NCBI RefSeq assembly: GCF_022581195.2
Contig: NC_061474.1
Span: 9,982,001-10,046,000, forward strand
DNA: 64,000 bases
Reading direction: 5' to 3'
Origin: Helicoverpa zea
Lineage: Eukaryota; Arthropoda; Insecta; Lepidoptera; Noctuidae
Shown: piece by piece, positions 1 to 12,900 of the stretch
Layout: the number at the start of each line of letters is the position of its first letter
Position numbering within the stretch: position 1 is the stretch's first letter
Made by a program: the position numbers and the translations under genes
Notes under the pieces: generated by a model
The model's input: the letters and a program-made list of their open reading frames with translations, nothing else
The model's database searches: none
Told to the model about the DNA's origin: nothing

Positions 1-1894
1 ACTTAATAAGACTCGCGCACGAAGGATTCCGATTTCCGTACCTTTATTAGAGAGATGGTTGGTAAAAAAATCACGTTTGTTCTGTGGGACATTTTGGTGA
101 CAGCGTAGTTTTAATAATAAGACCCAAACCCTTTACGTACATAAGTAACCCTAAAAGATTATCTCAAAACACTATTGACACACTGTCGACATCTCTTTTA
201 TTCCTATTTTCCTTTCGCTGGTATGCTGGAAGAGATTTCTTTAGAAATAAGCACTACCTTTGTAAATCATTTCCTGTTGTGTACCTCTGTCGTGTGTAGA
301 GTATAAAAAATCTGTTGGTAGAGTATCAATTTAAATCTCTGGATGGGTAACAAGTAGTACTTTTTCATAAAAGCTCGCAACATGTAATTAATTACGAGTT
401 GCAATGTATTAACTAGTAAATAACCACTATGAACTTCAACCTGTATACTATTCGAACATTCTAATTTACCTGTAGCGTGCACTGGAAATGGGACGTTCCC
501 ACAAAACCGCCAATTAACTGGGTATATATTTGAGTGCGCACTAAAAGTTCTACAGTATAACAAACAGACGGGTACGAACATTTTAAACTTCAGTTTACGA
601 GAGATCGTAGGAAATAATGATGGAAGACTGTTTGTTTGTAACTATTGACGGCTAAGTTTGTGACAAAAACTTCAATGGGTATCTATTTGGTAGTTAATTT
701 AGAAATTTCAGCTGAAATACTAAAACAGGTTTGTAATAAACATTGAAGTCTACACCCACAATACGAATAAATGGACATCGGTGGGTGTTTTATTAATAAA
801 GTTGTGGTACAACGATATTTCTGGGTTCTAATGGCGCAGATTTTAAAGGATTTTTCTTTGAATTCGATTTTTGTCTGATAGATGGCAAAGAACGTCAACC
901 CCTAGAAGCATTAGTAGTAAACGCAAAGTGGGCACACGTTTTTATGCCAACTTTACAAAAAAGTTTCCACCTTATAAAACTTGGCCCCCATTCCACATTT
1001 ACATACTTTTATTTAAAATGTAAATATACAATGAACTTCAACTCAAGAACTACTTTAAATATACAGAACTTGAGTTCTTTCACAGCTAAATATTGTATTA
1101 CAGTAAGTTCGTGAAGAACTTTTTAACTTAATAAAAAGTTCTTTTAGTTTCTTAACTATTTACGAAACGAGTCCCTTTGTAATTGGAGAACTTTGAAATT
1201 GGCTTACATGCCTTGTAACAACTGTTTTGGGGATGTTAGAAAGACTATCGGCCCGTTTCTGAATTAACTATTTACACTAAGTAAATTATTTACAGCCTTA
1301 TTAAGGTTTTTCTAAAATTCTAGAAAGTTCTAAAGTTTTATTGTTTTTAGAGGGTCTCAGAAAACTTGTATTAGAGGATTTTTCACGTAAGAGTTGTCAC
1401 CTGTAACTGTGGTCTTGAAGACTAAACGGCATGCAGACTGGTGGCAACTTTTTACAATATAATGACTCCGAGTAACGGTAGTCAAATATGACAATGAAAA
1501 CAGTGAATTCAGAAATCACCAAGTGTATTACATGACTACACCTGCTTTGTTACACTAGCAGGGCAGGGTAAATATTTCGAAAACCTAACACCTAGACAAG
1601 CGTACCCACTTCCTCAAACTAGTCTCAAAAATAAACACTTCTATACTTTATCGTGGCCATAAAAACGAGTTTAAATTACAAAAACAACATCCTGTATCTC
1701 ATCACAGTTACTGCTGTTTTATGGCGGGCTATACGGGGTGGTTTTAAATTGACTTATTATGTTTTACGTTGTTTTCTATGGGAGATGAGATCGAAAACCA
1801 ATTGATGTTGAACAATTTGATGGAAATTACTTTGTGGTATTATCATTTAAGAATTGAACATAATGGTATTTACTTACAATTGCTGTACCTAAAG

Positions 1895-2010
1895 AGACCG
1901 GAAGTGGTGAAGGGTGGGCGTTTTGGGGGCTATCTTATGTAAATTCCTGACGTTCAAAAAGTGCTGTCTTGCATCCAAGTTTCAATAAATGATTTTTGAT
2001 TTGATTGACT
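1895..2010 (+). mobile_element. 3' tail of a non-LTR element
   Basis: The block has a GGGTGGGCGTTTTGGGGG-type core, an AAAAAGTGCTG motif and a TGATTTTTGATTTGATTG end. The same order of motifs occurs at about 14190-14336, where the tail is a longer run of TTTTGA units. Two independent copies with a simple-repeat end indicate a 5'-truncated retroelement tail. The family was not identified. Confidence 0.5.
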
Positions 2011-3854
2011 GAAAGCCGATCCCGACATAATTGTAAAAAGTCCGTAACATAGTACGTTCGAACGAATTATAATAGTATGAGATGATAAATTGACAAAACA
2101 CAAACATTTTCAATAGCAGATCATTTCTTCAAGAACTTCACAAACTACAAATGACAGAAAAGTAACTTTCCGTCAATGTTAACCCTAAGGGACGCAACTT
2201 AGTGTCTCAAGCTCGATGATAATATTACTATATCTCGTTTATCGGGTATATTGTACCCCAGGGAAGTCAATTCAGCTAAATCGGTTAGCCGGAGGGTTGG
2301 TATACGTCCTTTTCCTTTCGTTTTGTTTTGCTTATTAAACAAATATGGGTCAAACGGTTTCGTTGGGCGGTGGAGGGTTACGTATAAGAGTTTCTGCGAT
2401 AGAATATGAAAGGAATATATTGAATGTAATTTAATATTGTTGCCACGGATTATATTGAATCAATTTTGTTCTTGACGGGCTGTTAGTGAAAATGGTCTTA
2501 AGCGAATTTCCCACTTAGTTTTTCTCTGCGATAATTTTCTTGACTTTTGAGCTAAATCATACCGTACGATCCTTGTAACATGTCCTTTTAATCCATTATT
2601 TCTTACGGATATTAAAAATGCGATAGTGACTCTGTCTTTCTGTCGTCGACCCCAAAACTACTGAACCGATAATTTTTTCATACCTACCCAAATGGTCTTT
2701 TCTTGAGCCTGGGAAAGAACGTACATTATGTTTGCTACTTTTTATCTAGTTGCTGGTTTTAGTTCCCTGGGGACGTGTATACCACGAACAACCAGTCATA
2801 AATAAAACTTCAAATAAAAACCACCTCCTACTAATCTTACATGCTCTGAAAATCCTGTTTTAAAATTCCCCGCAGCCGTTACCTCTGTCACGAGTCACAA
2901 AGAGTGGAAGAACAATATCTCACGCTGGGGGATCGGCTGATGTATGCGAAACACGTTAGTCTGGTACCCTGGTCCCTCGTCTCTAAAGAAAACTGCTTAA
3001 GTGTAATGTCACCTTATGTAATTGTTGCTGGCTAGTTGGGAAGGGTTTTGTTTAAAAGATTTTGCAAAAATGTTGTAGAAAAGTGGTACTTACAAGGCTT
3101 CTCCGAGTTTAGAGGAAATAATATTTTTGATCCACTAGAACGTGTATCTTTTACGTTAGTCTAAAATGAGAAAATCCTGTTAAGGTCCCCTTTAGTTATT
3201 TTTATAGTAAATGGGCTATTGTGCATACTTCATTCTACTCTATAAATAACATGTAAAACATTGGTTCTTTACGGTACTCTGAATGACTTAGAAGCCAGCC
3301 CCAATATGGAAAGGAAAAACTTAATTCCGAAAGAAAGAAGATATTACCTGAATATTCAAAAGAAAAATGCGCCAAGATGAAGATTTTCTTTATAGAAGAT
3401 CCACAGAAAAACATAATATAACGTCATATCGTGCACGCAATACGTTTGAGCCACATGACGCTAACATTAACAGTTATTGTAGGGAAGATATGAACGAACC
3501 TCTAATATGATATTACGATAACTTATTCCAATGATAGCTATGTGTGGAGCTTTGGATTAGGATTTGGGTTTTATGAAGGTGTGTTCTTTTTGGGGATGTA
3601 GATTTGGTAAATTGAATAATAGATACGAATTCTGAAGACTAAAACTAAAGGAAGGGAAAAAGGGTTGGAATTTGAAAGAAAATCAGTGTTAAGCATAAGC
3701 ACTCAACAGTTATACAGAAAATCCAATTTCTATAGTAGTATTGTAAGTTTGTTTGCTTGTTTTAATGCGTTAAAATCAGTATGCGAACTACAGGATCAAT
3801 TTCAAAAATCTCTTCATTTATTGAGAAAGGCAATATGCTCGTTTTTATTCGGAT

Positions 3855-3896
3855 TCCCACGCGATGCAAGTGAAGCCGCAGGCGGAAGCTGGTTTT
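3855..3896 (+). mobile_element. Helitron 3'-end relic
   Basis: A short match (TTCCCACGCGATGCAAGTGA followed by CCGCAGGCGGAAGCTGG) to the 3' end of the small Helitrons seen at 31548-31726 and 40366-40560. Only the end is left, and CTAG is changed to CTGG. It is weak on its own. Confidence 0.35.
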
Positions 3897-6800
3897 AATA
3901 TCAAAGATAAAGAAAAAGATATATTAAAAGACAAAACATTCTTCATTTCTTTTCAATACAAGTGCCAACAGTATATTACACAAGTAGCACTATCCAATTG
4001 GGATGTTGGAAAATACATAGATGTAGAAGTTACTACTGAACTGCCAACACAGAGACAATAAATTGTCTTTGCTACAGTTGGTTTTTTGGCACGATACAGC
4101 CGATATATTAGAACTGTCACGGGAAATGTCGCTGGTTCATTACTGTTTTTCAATCCTAATTTTGTTCACAATTTGTAGCAAACTTTTGTCATGTGTTGTT
4201 TGATGCCTTTGCAGGATTAATTTGGTAGTTTTGAGCATTTGAAACATATCCAAACTACAGGCTGCTAAGTGAGGTCTTATAGGCTCCTTAGGGTTCCTGC
4301 TAGTTCTAACGCTTTAGAACAGTACCGCAGACCGCGATAACTCGCGGCAGCCTTGGTATAAAAAGAGCTCCAAAAGAATAGATGGATTTTAAATAAGAAA
4401 GTCTAGAGGAAATAAATAAGTCTGTTTTACTAAAAAATCATTTTTGCGACAAAGGGCACAAAATCAAATTGTAATTGACAAAGAAAACCAATAAATCAAT
4501 GTCTACAAGTGCATATAACACACAGCTTGGTTCCTACAAACTTCAGCACGCTGGAACAACCCAATTAGTGGTCGTACAAGCTTGTTGCGAAGTACTGAAC
4601 AAGATTCTACGATACTTATGTTATTTGTACTTATAGTTGTGCATCTTTGATGTGCGGTATACAGTTTCGATATAAAATAGGTTTTATGAGATGGTAAGTG
4701 GGTTGGGTTGGACTTCACTTTGAGAGTTTTAAGAAACTTATTTCTAACTTCTGCGTCTGTACGTCAATTCTATAAAATTCGAACAACAACTCGCAATTCA
4801 CTTCACATTTCACTTCGCTATTCACTCTCACTTCACATTCGGTTCAAAACGTTCTAAATGTCATCTCATACTTTACCTGTCAAAATCTCGAGTTTAATTT
4901 AGTTCAACTCACAAACACGCTCGAAAGAGTAGCGCTAGTGTAGTAACTCACGGCGGATTCAGATTCGAAGTTTAGAGTGAAGTCTTACAGAATCGCACTG
5001 CTGAATTAATGTTTTTTCTCAAGTAAAAAAAATCAGGTTTTTTTTATTCCAGACAGTCTTAAACCTACACTCCCCGCCCTTACCGCTAATACTTTTTACT
5101 CTGTAAACACTATTAACAATATAAGATTCCTTCCCAAGGTATACCTTCACTATAAGGCCCAACTTTATTCAAACAAAGAACACAAACCACAAAACTTTTT
5201 GGAAACAAGTTCTTTTTTAATTAAAGTAGAAAGAAGTTTCAGCTTCATCGAGTGAGGACGGCTCTTACAAAATGGTTGATCACGAGCCTAATCCCTCACT
5301 TGTCTTGATGGAGTTTTCAAAATAAAACGCTCGGACTTTAAGTTTTTCTGCTGTAGAAGCCGTCTTAAAAGGGATTATGTAGTTAGGGAATTTTGCAGAT
5401 GTCTCTCGGTTCGCTTCGAGGAAGTAGACGCTTTGTTTCTTGAAAAATATCAAATTATCAAAGAAGCTTGTGCTTTGTTGTCTGTATATAAATTGAAATA
5501 TTTGTTAACATTATGCGTTGTATAAAATCAAGATGGGGAGGTCTTTGCCCAGAAGTGGGACAGTACGGGCTAAGAAAAAAAATCCAGATTTTAGAACAAC
5601 AAAATCTGTTTGTAAAAATTAAATAAAAATGTATGTTAAGTTAATTGACAGCCACTCTTTTTAAACGGTTTTATTTTTTGACAACAGAATAATTATTACA
5701 TTATAATGAAATTACTCTGAAGAGAAGTTTTGGTTTTTGTCATTGAACTTCTTCTATGGATCACCACTTAATAGAATCACGCAAACATACGGCCTAATTT
5801 ACCAACCCCACCGATAGATGCCGTTATTAAGGAATAAGTTAGTGCCCGTAGAAACTGCTTAATTCCCCTCTATAATTCAAGCTAGGCTATTTTTATTCCA
5901 CACAATGCGATCCTTTTTGTGCGGAAAGTGAAATATTGTAATAAATAATACCTTTATATGTAGGCTTTGCGGACAATGGATTACAAGCAAATAAAATATA
6001 AATAAGATAAATATAAATGGAATGGATTATTTTGTTTACTGTTTCTCTTTTCGGATTAGGTGGTTAGGTACCTTAATTAGTTTTTTTTTGTTCATACATG
6101 GAGTTTTTTTGCCTGCATTATCTTCGGGTAATGAAAGAGTGTGCTATTGAAACAAATGAAAGCTTTTTACGTGACGATAGTAGAAAAAAAAAAACTATGA
6201 AAAGGATTTGTTTATTTTAATTGACTAATCTAAAAAAGAATACTCAATCTAATCCTACTTACGCTAAAAAGACAACATTTACTTTATTTTATACAACAGT
6301 CTGTAGTTCCCAAAGCCTGTTTAAGCCAGATGAATCGGATTGCTTGAAAAACTAGAATCTTCAGCAATTCTTAAGTCTTTGGATGCAAATAAAAGTGTCG
6401 TTGGGAGCGTCTGGCAATAAGCTGGGAAAACAAAAGAAATATCTCCTTATCCTACTGCATATAAATTAGCGAGAGTTATTTATTCAGATGAGATTTGTAT
6501 CGATTTGTCTTATTGTTAATGTTGTACACTGTGCAGTTGGCTCCGTTTTAGACTACGTCTCATACTGTATTATGAGTAGTGGGTAGTAGTAAAACCTATG
6601 TCATATTGAAGTAAGACAATTATCTATGACACTAGGAAATTAGGAAATGTTTCGAAATATCTTGGTTTTGATTATTAGCTTGAACGCGATAATCTCAGGA
6701 ACTAATGGACCGATAAGAAAAAAAATGTTGATGATATAAAGCTCATTTATTGAGAAAGGCTATCAGCATCAGCATCGGTAGCATTTATCTGCTGGTGGAA

Positions 6801-6900
6801 GCTATTTCTTATAAATATATTCGTTAACATACCTGTTAGGTACCTCATAGCATTTGTTCCACCATTTTTTCTATAATGTAATCATAAACTTTGTCTTCAG

Positions 6901-9900
6901 ATCCTGGTAAACGTGTGCCTGCTAACATCAGCGGACCGAGGCAGCTTGTTCCTGGCGAAGGGTGTACCCCCCAACCGATACCTGCAGGCGAAACTCTTCG
7001 ATGTCACCAGGGACACAGGTGAGGATTCACGGCCTCAGATATTTGAGGGTAAAACTCCGTAGATTGCCCATTTTGCTGTGCAGTTCAATAAAGTACAGGT
7101 CAGCACTGAAAAAGCACATAAAGGTTTTAGAAACCCTTCTTATTTATTTGTAGAATCAAACAATGTCAATAGTCAAGGCTACTGGCATGATTCGGATTGA
7201 ATCTACTCTTCGGATTGAAGCTTTTTTAGAAGAATCCTAAGAACTTATATTTCGAGAACACTTGTTACCCTCGAAACCCACTCAATGCCTCTTGAAACAC
7301 CAAGAAATCAATAAAGCCTTACATAACCTGTAAATCCTAGCAAATAAACTGATAATTCCGCAAAGGGTGGCACTCCCAAATTGTTATGATTCATGAATTC
7401 CAGCCCTCGGGAAAATTACACGGGCATCGATTTTGTCGCGAACACCGTCACGGAATCGCTCAGAATAAATGTTAATAACGACTATCACACCGGGAGAGGG
7501 TTTGAGGGAAAAGCTGGGATTGTCACCACGTGTTAAGAAATTGATATAAGATATTAGATTCACATGCAGTCAGTCGTAGGACAGTAGTATTTATATGGAT
7601 AGTAGTATAATATATGGAAAGTGGTATTTATAAGCAGGCAGTAAAGTCCATGCAATTTGTTATTTCTTTTGATTTATGACCGGAAAGGAATGCAAGTGAC
7701 ACAAATAAGAGTATGCTCAAAATAACACCAATGTTAATAACGACTATCACACTGCTGGGAGACGGTTTGGTAGAAAAGCTGTGAGTGTCACCACGTGTTA
7801 AGAAATTGATATAAGATGCTAGCACGTGTGTAGGACAGAGATATTTAGTGCTAGGCAAGAGGTAAAGTTCATCTTTTATTGCTTTTGATATGTGGGCGGG
7901 AATGGGATGCGTGTGACACAAATAAGAGTATGCTCAAAGTAAATGTTAATAACTACTATCACACCGGGACAGGGCTTGATAGAAAAGCTGTGATTGTCAC
8001 CACGTGTTAAGAAATTGATATAAGATGCTAGCATGAGTACAGGACAGAGATATTTAGTGCTTATAAGGCGGTAAAGTCCGTGCAATTTGTTATTGCTTTT
8101 GATTTGGAAAGGAATGCAAGTGACACAAAGAGAAATAAAAAGTTCCAGGAAAGCGTTGTGTGAAAGCCAAAATGAATTCTTATACAGTATACAATTGCGC
8201 AAGATTTGTATTATTAGGAAGTGTTTTCAGTATTCTTTAATTCACTAAAGGAATCCAAAAGGTTTTAGTAAAAGTTTGTAAAGAAAGCGACAACATTGAT
8301 ACATCAAGACTGCCACTTGCATGAACTACCTAGAATATACATAATTTGAGTAGTATGTACATCCAAAAGCTCACAAAATATATGCAAGGATTTCTACTTA
8401 AAACGAAATTCAAAGACTCGCAATAAGGTAACATCAGAGCTATAACCCTTTTCGGGTGAAAACGTCGGCGGAATGCAAAGTATTTGAAACATTTTGCGTT
8501 CACCGTTCATTTCGAGTGAAAATTACATTACTCTGGGTGGCGGGGAGTGGGAATAAAAGGTGATACGTTTGCAGCCAATCGCTTTAACGTTCGTCAAGTT
8601 GACGCGACTGCTGAGAATTGGCGTGATGAGTTCGTGGTATAACTTCGTTTCAAGTTATTGATGTCTTGGTTTTTATATGAGCTTTGGAACCACCAATCAC
8701 TCCTCATAACATTGCTCGAAATATATGTAGAGAGTTGCTACCTAGTTGCTACCAGCTGACATTCATCATCATCATCATCATCATCTAAGCCATAGGACGT
8801 CCACTGCTGAACATAGGCCTCCCCCTTAGATCTCCATAGATACCTGTTGGCGACCTGCATCCAGCGTCTTCCGGCGACCTTTATAAGGTCGTCTGTCCAC
8901 CTTGTTGGTGGACGTCCTACGCTGCGCCTACTAGTCCGTGGTCTCCACTCCAGGACTTTTCGACCCCATCGGCCATCTGCTCTGCGAGCAATATGGCCTG
9001 CCCATTGCCACTTCAACTTGCTAAGCCGGTGGGCTATATCGGTGACTTTAGTTCGTCTAGCTGACATTAGTTGTTACCAATTGCTGCTCTTGTATGTTTA
9101 AAAGTATTCAACGTTTAAAGGGGATCAGCAGCCTGGCATCAGGACGGCCACTTTTCCGGTGCAAAAGTTATTTAATTGAGTTACCAGCTTCTAAATTGTT
9201 CTCGTATTTATGATAGTATGTTAATGTCAACGTCTAGTAAATGCTGATCTGCAGTGTCCGGGTGTTCTGTTCAAAGTCAAAGCTAATCATTTCAATGCTA
9301 ATCTTTTGCAGTATCAATCAGATCTGAATAATTCTTTTCGCATCACCCTTTTGGGTAGAATTGATAGATGTAGTGTATTAATTAAATACCCCGATACTTG
9401 TTTTGAAACTGTAGAGGTATCAAGCAATATATCTTATGTGTGGTCGCCATAACAGGGTGGTTCTAACGTTGTTTTGATGCGCCATTGTGAGACCCACTCA
9501 AACGCAATAAAACTTTCAATGGCCCATAATGTTTATTATTAAAACGTCTTATCATTGTTCGTTGTAATTAAGCTGTTTGGATCCCCAGTCTGTCTGTATG
9601 TTGTGAATTCTTAATTAATTGTTATTTGCAACGTTTTGGATTTGAGTTATGACCTACATAAAAGTACTGGCTGGCAGATCACCAAATTGAAATTGATAAG
9701 TGTCTACTGTATAAAAACACAACTCGCTTCAGTTATCATATACCGAGCCGAACAAACTATGTTGGGGTCAGAATCCAGGCTTAGTCGTTTGCAACTTGTT
9801 ATATGGACCATTGTTTTACATGGGTTGACTGCCTATTTCAAAGTCAAAGTCAGTTTTTGTCTTCAGACTTCCCTCAAAGACTACCCTGTTGAAATGACTA

Positions 9901-12900
9901 AACTGTTGACATGAATGGAGAAACTTTTATGTCGAGGTGGTCAAGCCTTGCATAACCTTATGATCGATCGACCTGTGGGGTTCTTTCTGAAGCCACGAGC
10001 TCTGCTCATAATGCCCAAGCTTTTGTTATCAACTTTATACATATACATTACCAACTTCAAACGAATGTACTTATCAGCTTCATTCGATCCGAATACCTAC
10101 CTAGAGATATACATATTATCCACCCCTGTTTACTGTTCGAAGACAAAGCTATGTGACATACACTGTAGGCCACGAAACTTGAGCAGCCATGTAACGTGTG
10201 TAAGTACTGTCTTGTCTAAATATAGAACATTTCGACGCCACAGGATCGCGATCATTGGGGGTGTTCCCGATTTGATGCTTCAAAGATTGATTGGCTTTCT
10301 GATTGGTGTCATATTTGATACAGTACGAGAAACAAGTAAATAGTTGTAGAGACGATCTATAGCATAGTTTTCGTGAAGTAGTCATTGTAATAGTTCTAAA
10401 AAGGATGTAAGAGGTACTACAATGCTGGCTTGACTGGCCAACCTAAACTTTGCTATTATGGTGAAAATCCTGTAAATACACGATAAGAAGCTTGAACAAA
10501 TGAATAGGAAAGACGACTATTAACTTTTCAAAGTCTTAACTGCTGTCTTACTGTTTGGATTGCGTTAGGCTATTTATTAATAATGTAGTTCTGTCTGCGA
10601 TATCGTCTCTATTCTAAGCTTTATAATCAAAGCCTCATACCATACCAATAAAGATAATTTGTTGCATCCTATCCTATTAAAGTCTTTACTCTTCAGTATC
10701 GGTCATCGCCTCTCTTTTGTTAAGTTCTAGGAACTAAGCGCTAATTAGGCTAATAGTCTGCCAAACTGGTGAAACCTGAGACTAATGGTGTTGTCTCCGC
10801 TTTGCACGGAACTGTGTCGGCTGGGGACCAGTCTTAATTGTGTACCCTTTTAGGAATTCCTAGTCTAAAAATAAACACGAAGGTTCTATGGAAACAAACA
10901 CTAGAACTTAGTTTAGTATATAAGTTTAGTAATATAATAAGTTACACTTCTAAAAAAAACCTCTCCATACATACATGCATGGCAAACTGTTGAAGAAGGA
11001 TATGGAAGATAAAGCACTATGAATTTAATCAAACTTTCCAGATGATGTGGTAACCGGCCAAATACCATTCATCATCCAAATCTACTGCCATTCATATCCA
11101 TAATGATAAGCTTCAAACTATTGGCCGTCTTCGATCTCTCAACATTACATATCTATACTTAACGAACGAAACTTTTAATTTTGCAGAACTAAACGACGCA
11201 CTCCGGACGGCGCGCTCGCAGGAGATAAAGATCTCCTTCGGCGTCGGAGTGGCAGGGCTGGCAGCGCAGACCAAACATCCCATCAACATCAAGAACGCTT
11301 ATGCAGACCCTAGGTATGGTACCCTTCTTTGGTAGACCAGCAGTCGCATAGCGCGGCTGCTGTGTACGGGGTCTCGGGTTCAATTCGTGACGGGTCGGAA
11401 TTACTCTGTGGGTCTAAGAAACTACCAAATCAGACCGGACTCTAGAAGTCGGTGATCGACACACCCGGTCATAAGTGAGCATGTAAATGTCTATCCTGCG
11501 CCTGATCTCTCTCCGGTTGTGTGAAATTACCGTTTCATCGGCTTTGAGAATGAGGGATTGTCTTCGAGACTTCCGTTGTGACTAAACGTCATTTTTATTA
11601 TTGACCAGGTTCAACAGCGAGATCGACGCTCGCACGGGCTACAAGACTGAGCTGATCCTCTGCATGCCCATCTGCAACTACGAGGGCGACGTCGTCGGCG
11701 TCGCGCAGATTATCAACAAGACTGATGGTACGTACACGTACAGGTTCAACGAAAAGACTGAGCTGACGATGATGATGAGCTGATGAAAACAGTAAGCAGT
11801 GAGACTTTAATCAGAACGCGATTAATTTGCCATCAATACTATAAGTTAACCTAAATCAAGCTATATTTAGTCCGTAAAAACTTTATGCTCCTAAAACCTA
11901 TAATTCTAACAGATTTCAATATCAAATATCAGCATAACCGATTATACCGTGAGGCGTAACAGAGAACTTACAATCCCATTTGCAATATCAGTAAAGGATC
12001 CCTCTATCTAAGATTTGCGCCAACATTACAACAAGCAAACTCAAAATGAAATTCCTGGAAGCCGTCCCGTCGTATATATCTTAATCTATTATTCCTCCTG
12101 TTAATCATAATTGAATTTGGTGCAGATTCCGAGGCGTGGAGTTTTCACCAAGTTTCCGATACTAAGCCATTGTTGGCTCCTGACTGTTATAACTAAATTT
12201 ATGATAAACTAGCGACGCGAGCCGCGGTGCAATCTAGAGCCGAGTTTTATTTTCTTCGAGTTTAATATTGTAGTGTTCATTTTATGAGTTTGAAAGTTTA
12301 TAAGTTGGAGCTAGTTGAGGGATATGAATGGCCTTAGTTACTAACACCTAAGGTTTTCAAAAGAAGTCTTTTATGTAGGTATATAATTTAGTGGCCAAAG
12401 AACACGCAATAAATTCGAACACTGACAGTTGACCAGTAATTTTATTACAATCAATTTGTTATTTCAATGAATAGCAAATTCTCTTAAATATCAAATTCTA
12501 TCCACACAAGTTTTACAACCATGATTTCCACAGCCCTCTTATTCCTTCCAGGATCCAAAGAATTCTCCCCCCGAGACGTGGAAGTATTTCGCCGGTACCT
12601 CACTTTCTGCGGCATCGGCATTCAAAACGCGCAGCTCTTCGAGTCCTCAGTCCTAGAGTACAAGAGAAACCAGATCCTGCTGGCGCTGGCCAGGAGTATA
12701 TTTGAGGAGCAGAGCAACCTCGAGTGCTTGGTCACCAAGATCATGAAGGAGGCGAGAGAGTTGCTCAAGTGCGAGAAGTGTGCCGTCTTTATATCTGATA
12801 CGGATCATTGTGAATCGGTTAGTAAAGTTATATTAATGTTGTTTATTTATTTGTTATAATTTTTTATAGTCCTCATTTCGTTTTAAATCTTGTTTTTGTT

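Larger units (their letters stand above)
1..6900. other. AT-rich stretch with no recognised gene
   Basis: No exon with convincing protein similarity was found on either strand. Open frames here are short, low in GC and lack good splice sites. Pde6 must have at least one more 5' exon, because the first exon seen at 6901 begins inside GAF-A with an acceptor. This stretch is therefore either Pde6 intron or 5' flank, and I could not find the missing exon in it. It holds a retroelement tail near 1.9 kb and a short Helitron-end relic near 3.87 kb. Confidence 0.6.
7019..11186 (+). other. Pde6 intron, 4.2 kb
   Basis: Runs from donor CACAG|GTGAGG to acceptor TTTTGCAG. It holds a roughly three-unit tandem repeat (7468-8130) and an RTE relic (8761-9067). 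The rest, including open frames near 9.6-10.4 kb, shows no protein family signal. Confidence 0.8.

Noticed and set aside
7628..8202. Overlapping minus-strand frames of about 100 codons
   Set aside because: They follow the tandem repeat units at 7468-8130 and repeat the same residues; not a gene.
9636..10343. Two adjacent plus-strand frames of 92 and 142 codons in a Pde6 intron
   Set aside because: No family signal, low-complexity AT-rich codons, no splice sites; they lie between two well-fitted Pde6 exons.
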